Assembly (NCBI RefSeq): GCF_003086295.3
Contig: NC_092052.1
Coordinates: 14,228,346-14,292,345, forward strand
From: Arachis hypogaea
Lineage: Eukaryota > Streptophyta > Magnoliopsida > Fabales > Fabaceae
Direction of reading: 5' to 3'
Length of the DNA: 64,000 bases
Shown here: positions 34,123-43,651 of the stretch, one piece after another
Layout of the letters: each line of letters begins with the position of its first letter
Position numbering within the stretch: the first letter of the stretch is position 1
Translations under genes and position numbers: made by a program
The notes under the pieces: model-generated
Databases searched by the model: none
What the model was told of the DNA's origin: nothing
The model's input: the letters and a program-made list of their open reading frames with translations, nothing else

Positions 34123-36142
34123 TGATGGTTTTCAGTGGCTAAGAGAAGGGGGGTTGAATCTTAGCCCCCTTTTTTACTCAATAACACTTGCTGGTCTTGA
34201 AAAAGCTTTTGGAAACTATTTGCCTTTTTGTCTCGTACCTAGCCACGAGACTTTTTCTTTTGTCTCGTACCTAGCCACGAGACTTTTTCTTTTGTCTCGT
34301 ACCTAGCCACGAAACTTTTCTTTTTGTCTCGTCGATCAGCACGAGATATTTTCAGTTTTATCTCCTGGGCAGCAGAAACAGAAATTGAGTAGAAGAGAGA
34401 GAGAATTACACCAAGATATATCCTGGTTCAGCTGCTAAGTGTAAGGCAGCCTACATCCAGTCTCTATCACAATAATGATGGAATTTCACTATGATCATTC
34501 TTGATTACATACACTAATTCTCCCTGGGAACTACCCTTCCTATCCGGGACAAGTCCAGAATTTAATCCCAAACTGAACTTGACTTGGTCACTGCCAAGCT
34601 TTCAACTGTAAAGTGCTAACCCAACTTACAAGGGGATTCCCACAGAATCATGAAATACAACACAGATGTACAAAGGAACTCTAAGGACATCTATGATATT
34701 TTCATACAAACTTCACTGTTTGCCTTTCTCCATGAGACTCAAGACATGACAAAATTAAACAGAAAAATTACAAAATGAGAACATTAAAGGAGAAGAAATT
34801 CTATTAGCTTAGGTAGCTCTGAGAACCCTGTGCTTTGCACTCTCACTCCTTGAATCAAACCCTGACTGTTCATCCATACTTATAGGGAGAAGCCTCCAAG
34901 GTTGAAACCAAACAAACCAAGCCAATCTTCTTCTTCTTCATGTCAGAACCGGTTCGGCCAGAGAGAGAGAAGAGATAACTCATGCAAAACCCAATATGTA
35001 ATTACCTCTAGTCCTTCCTTGGTCACCACTCTTCATCAATTCGAGCCCTTCATCCTTGCCTTGCTCTCCAAGATGAACTTCTGGCCCTTGATGCTTCATG
35101 ATGATGATAGCTTTATCTGCTCCAATCTCTGCCTCTTCCATCACGTAGCCACTGTAGCTACCTCCTGTGGTGGTTGAGCAGAATCAGAGACAAGCCATCC
35201 TCTTCAAGGATCTTCTCCTTGCTGGTCGAGATCTTCTTCTTTCTTTTTGGGTATGAAGAGCTCGAGATTACCTCACCAAATCTTACCATTCTTGGTGAGA
35301 ATCTCAGCCACTACATACTTTTAGTTTTCTTTTTCTTGCCATCATTGTGATGGTCTTGTTACTTGCATCTTCATCTCTTCGGTAGCTAGCTTTAGCTTCC
35401 ATGCTTTCCTGTAATATGACCGAAAGAGAGAGGAGAGAGAACAGAGAAAAACTTGCAATGTAATTAAAGAAGAAAATGAAAATAGTTAGGTTTACATTAC
35501 CATGCCTAGCTTCTGCTTCCTTTCTTTTGATTACTTGCTTCTACCATCTCCTTCTCTGACAGTGAGGTGACCGAAGGCAATAAGAGAAATGAGAGAGAAG
35601 AAAGAAATGGCTTCCAAATGAAATAAAGAAAAGAATTAAAATCAATTATATTCAATTAAAAATCCACTTCCCTTTCTTTTCTGCCTTGTAACGTGTAGCT
35701 CACATTTAATTGCTATCAAATCACATTTGCATTTTCTCTCTCATATTACCAAGGCAATTAAGGCTATTTCATAAAAATTTGAATTCCAACTAAAAAGAGA
35801 AAGAGGTGACCGAACAAAGCATGCAGATTTGCTTTCTCTTCATCAAATTTTTGGACCAAGCTTTAATGGTCTTGGGGCAACAATTGTTTTGGGCTTGTTC
35901 AACATAATTCTAGCCCAATTAACAAATTATTGCTTCAGCCATAACAACTTAAACATTTTTACACTAGGCTTAAATTCTTCAACATATTAGGCTTGCTAAT
36001 ATTCGGCCCAATAGCAAAATCTGCACTGCAAAATTATTTAATTAACACATATGAGCTAAAATTAAATTAATAATTTTACAATTAATCATATTAATAATGT
36101 TTAGTCATCACTAATTTAATTTAGAGTTTTCCAAACTCATCA
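34123..36142 (-). repeat. 5' LTR (type A) of the Sirevirus
   Basis: 2,020 bp, TGATGG … CTCATCA on +. It carries four hairpin units with an exact 32-bp period at 34230, 34262, 34294 and 34326. It is colinear with the solo LTR at 6398-8284. The outer end abuts target duplication AATTT (36143-36147). Confidence 0.9.
34230..34347. repeat. 32-bp tandem hairpin units in the LTR
   Basis: Each unit contains GTCTCGT, a short spacer and ACGAGAC (the third unit has one change, ACGAAAC; the fourth ends ACGAGAT). The LTR fragment at 25050-25140 has three units and the solo LTR at 6493-6547 has two, so copy number varies between LTR copies. Confidence 0.9.
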
Positions 36143-36587
36143 AATTTTAATTATAAATTAGTCCTTTATATATTATTTAATTATAAAATCTATTTTTTAT
36201 TTTATAAATTATTTTTTTATCATTCATCTATCATGTTTATTGAGAATAAAAAATTAAAACAATAATAAATTAGATCTTCCATTAATCCTAATAAATATTT
36301 TGCAATCGTAATCGATCATAATTTTATCATTGATCCAATTACATACGTATTGGGTTGGAAAAATCGTGTTTGTTAGAAATTCAATCGATTGGATGCACAA
36401 ACCAATTGATTGAAATTCAGGCTTCCCAAACTTCAATCGATTGGAATTGATACACAATCGATTGAATTTCGCAAGGCATGTGGGGTTTTTCTTATTCAAT
36501 CGATTGGTCATATTATCCAATCGATTGAAATCATAAAAGTAATCTGGGTTTAACTAATTCAATCGATTGGTTCTGTTACCCTCTCAC

Positions 36588-37145
36588 TAAATTATTATTT
36601 TCGATAACCCCATTTTTCAACTTTAATTCCCCAAATACGAGTTTTTTTATGCAAAACAAGTTCGTGGCACTATAATTTTTATAGAGTTCACCTAACCCCA
36701 ACGAACTTCACTTCAAATTCTAAAAAAAAAAATGGCTAACTCAAATTCTTAAACTTCATAGACAACGGCAACCATTATCATTGTCCAGAGTACATAGGAG
36801 TACACAAGAATATTGAAGAAATATTTTTTTTAATTTATAATAAAAAAAATTCTTGTTAAATATGGCTTATTCTCATGTATCTGTGTATTTTTGGAGACGA
36901 TGATAATGATTGCCATTAATATTGAAAAAGTCATGCTTATTGTCTGTGTATTTTTGTGTGCTCCTATGTACTCTTGTAGACCATAATAATGGCTTACAAA
37001 TTTAAGTTTTGTTGGTTTTGAAAAAAATTCGAGTGAAGTTCCCTCTATAAAAAAATATAGAGTACGGCTAACTCGCCCTAAATTAAAAAAAATCTGTAAA
37101 TTAAAGTTGAAAGATGGAGTTTTGGAAAATAATATTTTTTTAAAT
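36588..37145. mobile_element. foldback element within the Mutator-like element
   Basis: The two halves are inverted copies: TTTTTCAACTTTAATT on the left pairs with AATTAAAGTTGAAAGA on the right. Internally, GAGTACATAGGAGTACACA (near 36785) pairs with the inverted copy near 36960. Non-coding. Confidence 0.65.
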
Positions 37146-37273
37146 GATATTTTTTTAATAGATCTTTTACAAAAGTAAAAATGATTTTAGTGTTATAGGA
37201 CGTTGTGTACTGAAAATTTTTTCATTGGTAAATTTTTAAGATATCATGTATATATACGGATGCTGAGAAATCT

Positions 37274-38139
37274 CAGTGGCGGAGCTTGAAATAAAATTTT
37301 GGGGGGCCAAATAGAAAAAAATTGTCAAGATATTTTTGATATAGACTCTATTTAAGATAAGCTCGTCTAACCTCATCTCTCTAATTTGGATGATATTGCC
37401 AAATTTAAAGTCGTTTTCTAATGTCTCGTTCTAAAGAATTAAGGTTAAACTTATCAGATGCAACTCTTTGAACTTTTAAAGGTTGTATCTCACTTTCTTC
37501 GTGATTCATTAAAGTAGAAGAACTATCTATAGGTGTTGATATTGTAAAAATTATATGTTCTCCTTCTTGAATATTAGCCTTCCTCTTAAAAATGCATCAA
37601 TTCTTTAATTTTTTATAATTATTTTATATAAAAATTTGAATATATATCCTGTAAAATATGTAAAAATAAAATTAAAAAGATAAATATTAAAATTTATAAT
37701 ATTTATTGAATTTTTTTTATTAATTTATACAAATACAATAATATCAATACTTATTAAATATTCTAATATTTTTTATCATATAAAAAATTAAATTAAATAA
37801 ATAGTAAAATATAAAATAATATTAAATTACATAAATAAAAAATACCTAATTTTTTATATTTGAACTCAAAGGTAGATGGAGTGTTGCTTATTAAATAGAG
37901 AGTTGCGAAATACGAATACACTCAGTTCAGTCCAAATCCAACAAGGTTTGAATGTTTAAAACTAAAAACTATTGTGCAATAAAAGCAAGAGCTGAAGATT
38001 GAACTTTGATATTTTAAGTCATAATAAAGTATTTAAACCAACTGAACTATTTTTTATTTTCTGAAAAAGTACTACTAATTTTTTTAACAAAAGTTTGGGG
38101 GGCCATGGCCCCCTTGTCTTAACTAAGCTCCGCCCCCTG
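37274..38139. mobile_element. hAT-like non-autonomous element
   Basis: The left end reads CAGTGGCGGAGCTT, the right end AAGCTCCGCCCCCTG. Just inside are TTTTGGGGGGCCA on the left and TTTGGGGGGCCATGGCCCCC on the right. CAGTGGCGGAGC-type ends are common in plant hAT elements. The 8-bp flanks are uncertain (GCTGAGAA/GCTGAGAT with an offset). The interior is AT-rich with no transposase. Confidence 0.55.
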
Positions 38140-38307
38140 GCTGAGATGGATGAGAAATACCATGAGGACGATGACATTAACCAAGAAGAGCTAGTATATG
38201 ACCAAGATATGATGGATAAACAATATAAATCCGAACAAGATTTTGGAGATGAATTCATTGACAGAACCAAGATTGCTTTGATGATTTCAATCGATCGAGT
38301 AATATGA
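38140..38307 (+). pseudogene. acidic coding-like fragment between hAT-like element and right TIR
   Basis: An open stretch reads as a strongly acidic peptide (EMDEKYHEDDDINQEEL, then DQDMMDKQYKSEQDF) and runs into the right inverted repeat. Its composition is unlike the AT-rich surroundings and could be a captured host-gene fragment or the remains of an element gene. No family recognised. Confidence 0.3.
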
Positions 38308-38784
38308 TCAATTGATTGAATAAGAAAAATCCCACATGCCTTGCAAAATTCAATCGATTATGTATCAATTCCAATCGATTGAAGTTTGGGAAGCCTTTGA
38401 ATTTCAATCGATTGGTTTGTGCATCCAATCGATTGAATTTCTAACAAACACGATTTTTCTAACCCAATACGTATGTAATTGGATCAATGATAAAATTATG
38501 ATCGATTACGATTGCAAAATATTTATTAGGATTAATGGAAGATCTAATTTATTATTGTTTTAATTTTTTATTCTCAATAAACATGATAGATGAATGATAA
38601 AAAAATAATTTATAAAATAAAAAATAAATTTTATAATTAAATAATATATAAAGGATTAATTTATAATTAAAATTAAATAAGGACTACTTAGCAGTTATTA
38701 AAAAATTAAAAAAACATGTTTTGTTATAGGACTATTTAATGGTCCAAACATTTTGGGACCATCGAATCTTTTGCCCTAAAGGTA

Positions 38785-40560
38785 TATACACTCTTGACAC
38801 AAGGTAATTAGATTAAAAAATAATGAGTCTTGTTCAGTTGTTCGTCGGTCCGGTGGAGTAAGGGTAGTTGAAGGTAAGGGTTGGAACCTGAGCGCAAGAA
38901 CTGAAGAGAGGTGGAGATCTAAAAGTCATTGGTGGGTGGAATCACCTACAAGGACACTCCGATATTAAAGTAAGTGTTCTTAGAAATAGACGATTAATTA
39001 GGATAAAATGTGACGTACATAGAGAAAAGGTAGGTTCCTCCCCTTTGTTTTTTATCCTCGGGTGGATCTTTTTGCTCTTGGGCTTTTTTGTCTTGAAGCT
39101 TCTGCCAACTATCGAGACTTCGACGGAGGGTATTGTATCACGCGAGAAACGTGGTGGTTCAGACAGGTCGTGAATCCACTGACTCGTAGGTCTGTCGGAT
39201 GGACCTCCAATCTTTGTTGAACTGGGCCAGAACAAGTCTAAACCTATAGCTGATCTAAAAGCACTCTTCTTTGGGATATACCAATAATAAAAAATATAAC
39301 TTAACTCATATCTATGTAAGATTCTACATATGTCTTGTACAAATTCATTTGTATTCTCCTTAAGTTTATCTTCTAATATAGATATTCTAAATAGATGACT
39401 TAATCTATAACAAAATATGTTATCTACGATGATCTTTATACTTCTTAAATTATTATATATTTGAGCATTAGAATTTTTTACATATACGACCTCCACCAAC
39501 AGGTTTGAGGAAGTAAGACCCAATAGCAGTCTTTGTCCCTCTAACAGAAAGTTCACCTGGATGTTACTATACCCGCTGAACAGTTATCATCAACTAACGT
39601 CCAATTTTTCTTAATTCACGTTCTCTAAAAGCAACCAAAATGTTATTTCTACGTTCAACTTTTGTCATCCAAACTTTATTACACTGGTCAAGTCTTATAT
39701 ACCTTCTTCCTTATAATTTTTCAGCTCTTTGTTTCACCACTTGTAAATGGCCATTTTAAAAATTAACTAAATAGCTGATAATTAATTATTTTGGATTAGT
39801 GTTTGTTAGGTTTTTTAGTCTTCTTCCAAAAGTCTGGTTTTACTTTTTTATTATATAGTTTGACTTATAAATATTTATGTAATTTTTTACTTTTTTATTT
39901 ATGTAGTTTCATGAATAATTACATTTTGAGAAATATATATATAATTACATTTTCCGTATTATTTATTTTATTTAAAAATAAAAAATAATATCAAATTCAC
40001 ACCATATTCCACCATTTTTTCATTGTATTGACAATTAGGTGCAGTCTAGTTTAAAAGAAATTTCATTTTCAAAATTTTAGTGTAATTCATTTGTAATAAA
40101 CTACTGAAATTAACAACAGTATTTATGTTCAGTGGCACATTAATCACAATCTAATATGCTCATTTATAAAGTAGTTGTTACATTCCAATGCCAAAAATCG
40201 CAAATAAATAATGAGTAGTATTTTCAGCATAATTTACTTTATATATGAGATAATTTATTGATTTCTTTCGTGATACAGTAATATAATTTAGTTAGAGTTA
40301 GTTTTTTTTATGAGATTAATTAATTATAAGTGGCGAGACTGAGATTGAGATAGATACTAAAGGACAATGGTAATGCTTGAAAGGATGAGAATATAAAAAA
40401 AGGCTTTTTTTTTTAGAAAGAATAATTAAAAAAAGAGGAATTTGATTATTAATATATTATAAAATTATCTTATGAATAATTTATCATCCAATTAAAAATT
40501 GACATATCATACAAAATTTACATATTATTTTAGAAAGAATTCGATAGAATTCACATCCTA
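38785..40560. other. gene-free region with a repeat-like segment at 38830-39600
   Basis: 38830-39600 has higher GC and an open frame of 204 codons on the - strand with no recognisable domain. The + strand motif CACCTACAAGGACACTCCGA looks like a dispersed plant repeat I have seen in other contexts, so I treat it as an uncharacterised mobile or repetitive sequence. 39600-40560 is AT-rich with nothing visible. Confidence 0.35.
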
Positions 40561-40574
40561 TTTGCTAAAAAGGA

Positions 40575-40735
40575 AAAAATTGCTCAAAACACAGGACTTG
40601 ATAAATCAAATAAGCTCTAAATGATTCATCTGTCAATCCTCTAACCACAGAATTTCATAATATCCGAAATACTTTACAACAGTAATATCTTAAGACTGCA
40701 CAGTACACACCCATTCAATAGATACACAATTTGGT
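40575..40735. repeat. copy of the 3' flank of the SCL30-type gene
   Basis: It matches 43318-43475, just downstream of the SR gene's stop codon (shared CACAGAATTTCA, ACAGTAATATCTTAA and CATTCAATA with similar spacing). Only non-coding 3' flank is duplicated here; no RRM or RS coding follows. The two copies lie 2.7 kb apart with the tRNA pair and a Helitron between them. Confidence 0.65.
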
Positions 40736-42388
40736 TAATTTCCTTAAAGAGACAGAATTTTGGTTAACATCATTTAAACAATATTAATTTTTTTTAAATT
40801 CCGTTTGACAAAAACTATCCAAACACAAATCATATTAACATCAATTTGATTTTGATTAAAATTAATTCTGCAAAAGTGCATTTATACTAACACCTATTTG
40901 CTATAATGTTAATTCAAATACACAAATATTATAATGGTTTCAACTTGGCCAACTATACAACCTCTATTCCTTCACCTTCAATATATAAAATGTGATGTGG
41001 TTACCAATGGTATATTTGACAGATTAGATTAGATAATTCGTTACATTTAAATAAACAATATATGTGCAATAATCTCTTAATAATTCAAAGTTTTAAACAA
41101 TCATAAGACAAAAAACACTCCTTTATCTATTTCAGTAAAATTATGTCATGATTTTGATGCTTTAGATTGCTTTATTTTCTAGCAGGTCAAAAAGGAATAA
41201 AAATGAAAATAGCTTTATTATATCCTTTAGAAGGGCCAAAGAATATCTTTTTTCAATTAAATTTTCCATTTAGAAAATGTTAACAATGATGTAGAGAAAA
41301 TTGGCCCAGGAACATGTTCAAGTTCTTTGAAAAATTAAAAGAGATATTCGATTCCCCTAATCTTTCTCCTTGACCACAAATTATAAAACAGACAATATAT
41401 GAAGAACTAACATGATTTGAGAAATATATTGTAGCTCTCCAAGTTGTTTTCTTATAATCTTTGTGGGAAATTTGATAGTCTTTGAATTATTTTACTTGTG
41501 GAATTATAACTAATAAAAAACAAAAGTCCTGCTAATCAAGAACTAATTGACCAATCATATATGAAACCAGAAATAAAAGCATAAAACTAACCGCTGATTT
41601 GTTATGACTTAAGAGTAATTAATAAGTCATGATAGTTAATTGGATCAATTTGAACATGTAAGAAAATGAGAGGAATTATTTTGGGGTGATTAATGGTGGG
41701 ATCAAATTGTTATCATAGTTCAAATGAGTGACGGATATAAAACAAAGTTTCATGTGAGAAGAGGCTGTGAAACTTAACCAACTTGTTTCCAAAAGGGTAA
41801 GACTGTAAGAGTACTCTTTGCTCTCCTTACACCTTACCTTTGTTTTAATAAATTTTAATGTTAATTTTTTTATTTGTATGAAAGTAAAAAAGTTGTTTAA
41901 ATAATAAAATTTATCAAAATAATAATATTTTACTTTTTAAATTTTACTTCTCTCCTTACACCTTAGCTTCTGCCATTTATTAATACTTTAAAATTAATTT
42001 TAGTGTGTTAAAAAAATCATTTTAATAATTCAACTAAATTAGCGAATAAAACATATTTTTATTATTGAAACTACATTTTAAAAATAAATCAACCAAACAC
42101 ATTTTTATTATTTCCTCCATTAGAAATAGAATCTAATTTGACAAACTGATTACTTTAATTTTTGAAAATTTATAAATAAAATTATTTTTAAAAAATAAAT
42201 ATAAAAAAAATAAAAAAATTTGCAAACCAATTAGTCCCTAATATGCCTAAGATTGAACTCCTCTATATTTTAGATGCTTTTAAGAGATATATTCAATGGA
42301 TGCAGCCATCTCCATGGAACCAAATTCCTCCATCAATAACGTATTTGATACTTAGAAATTTAATAAATGGAGAATTAAGGCTCAAATA
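40736..42388. other. AT-rich intergenic DNA
   Basis: No gene or clear element ends. Numerous poly(A)/poly(T) runs. Confidence 0.6.
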
Positions 42389-42461
42389 GCCCGTCTAGCT
42401 CAGTTGGTAGAGCGCAAGGCTCTTAACCTTGTGGTCGTGGGTTCGAGCCCCACGGTGGGCG
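42389..42461 (+). tRNA. tRNA-Lys(CUU), copy 1
   Basis: 73-nt cloverleaf: acceptor GCCCGTC pairs with GGTGGGC (two G-U pairs), D-arm TAGCTCAGTTGGTAGAGC, anticodon loop CTCTTAA (anticodon CUU), T-arm GGTTCGAGCC. CAA lies four bases upstream, and a T-rich stretch with short T-runs follows within 25 bp for Pol III termination. Confidence 0.95.
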
Positions 42462-42536
42462 TGAATTTTTACATTTTTTAATCTTTAAATAAATTAAGCC
42501 CATTCCATTAAATTTATTTCGTAAGAGTCTTAAACA

Positions 42537-42609
42537 GCCCGTCTAGCTCAGTTGGTAGAGCGCAAGGCTCTTAACCTTGTGGTCGTGGGTTCGAGCCCCA
42601 CGGTGGGCG
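42537..42609 (+). tRNA. tRNA-Lys(CUU), copy 2
   Basis: Identical over 73 nt to the copy 148 bp upstream, but flanking sequences differ beyond a few bases. No strong T-run follows immediately, so termination may be less efficient than in copy 1. Confidence 0.95.
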
Positions 42610-42663
42610 CTTTGTAATTATACCATAGTTTCTAAAATTGATCAAAATAAGAAAATCTAAAAA

Positions 42664-43235
42664 CTATACTATACTATACTTACTAATAAGAGGTCATTTG
42701 TCAAAGTGTTAGTGTGTTACGCTTCCTACTTTTGCTGAAGCATTCCACTCTACTTTTCTGGAAAGCATTGGAAATTCGTCAATTTTAGAGTCAACTTATT
42801 TAAATTGAAGTTAATAAAAATACTGTAGATTCAATAATTTGCAAACGAAAACAACGTTGGGGTAAGAAAGCAATACTAATATAGCATTAGAGGTAAATGC
42901 TATATATAAACCACCGAAAATTTTACACTCAAATTCCATTGCGATAGTAAATAACAAAGAAGTTTCAAAAGCGAAGATCAAATTAGTAAACGTGTTACAG
43001 AGTTTATGGCTTTCTTTATTTCGAAAATTTGAATGGAAGAGTAACCATTATTTCAACGAGTTACAAGTAGACTAAAAAGAAAGATTTTGAAATAATTTGA
43101 ATTAAATTGTCACTTGCCACACTTATATAATCTTATTGTGATTTTCACTGAATACATGACAAGTCTTTTTCCATAAAGAGATATGATTTTCGGATTTTGA
43201 GCTTCGCCTGCGCATAGGGCGGGTAGTACACTAGT
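42664..43235 (+). mobile_element. small non-autonomous Helitron
   Basis: The 3' end is CTAGT (43231-43235) followed by T, preceded by a short GC hairpin (CGCC … GGCG in the segment GCCTGCGCATAGGGCGGG), the standard Helitron terminus. The 5' end is less certain, near CTATACTATACTATAC, similar to Helitron 5' ends rich in CTATA. About 570 bp, no Rep/helicase coding, no target duplication, as expected. Confidence 0.7.
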
Positions 43236-43651
43236 TTATCCAAACAGGGAAAAATGGGGGTAGCCATTTAAACAAGTAATTAATACCAAGATAAACGCAG
43301 TTTTGAAGTGAAAAATTGTTCAAGAGGGTACTTGACAAATCAAACAAGCTCCAAACATTTCATCTAGACTATCAAGACTCTAGGTTAAGTTTTACCACAG
43401 AATTTCACAATATCCAAAATGCTGCACAACAGTAATATCTTAACACTACAAACACATTCAATACATTATGCAATTTTGTAAAATGTCCTGATAAAGATAC
43501 TGAATTGGTACAGAATCAGCAGAATGCATCACATTGCCAAAGACCTGCAACATGTATAAATATGCATTATGAAAACCATCGAAGCTAATTTTAAAAAAAG
43601 CTTAACCAAATCTAACATATGGAATCTTAACTCGTACATTTTACCTCGTCT

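Larger units (their letters stand above)
24943..36142 (-). mobile_element. Sirevirus-lineage Ty1/copia retrotransposon with envelope-like gene
   Basis: An 11.2-kb element on the - strand, flanked by identical 5-bp duplications AATTT (24938-24942 and 36143-36147). In transcription order it has a 5' LTR (36142 to 34123), a tRNA-Met-type primer site, gag with a zinc knuckle, protease, integrase, reverse transcriptase, RNase H, a separate envelope-like frame, polypurine tracts, and a composite 3' LTR. The order integrase before RT defines Ty1/copia. The extra frame after RNase H and the multiple polypurine tracts point to Sirevirus/Maximus. Gag-pol has at least three frameshifts plus stops, so it is inactive. 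Its insertion cut the left repeat of the Mutator-like element. Confidence 0.9.
24832..38775. mobile_element. Mutator-like element with ~500-bp TIRs, split by a nested Sirevirus
   Basis: The right arm (38275-38775), reverse-complemented, matches the left arm for about 500 bp. The left arm is in two pieces (24832-24942 and 36148-36537) because a retrotransposon inserted inside it. Both ends share GGCAAA or GGCAAAA followed by GATTCGATGGTCCC. The flanks are 9 bp and nearly identical (CCAAAGGTA at 24823-24831; CTAAAGGTA at 38776-38784), matching the Mutator hallmark of long TIRs with 9-bp duplications. The inner part of each arm carries several CAATCGATTG palindromes. Without the retrotransposon the element is about 2.7 kb and non-autonomous; no transposase is recognised in its core. 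Confidence 0.8.

Noticed and set aside
24943..36142. Standard full-length retrotransposon with two matching LTRs
   Set aside because: The two ends do not match as simple LTRs: a complete different LTR (25213-26862) interrupts the 3' copy.
38942..39556. 204-codon open frame on the - strand
   Set aside because: No domain or splice context, and the opposite strand carries words typical of a dispersed repeat; treated as repeat-like rather than a gene.
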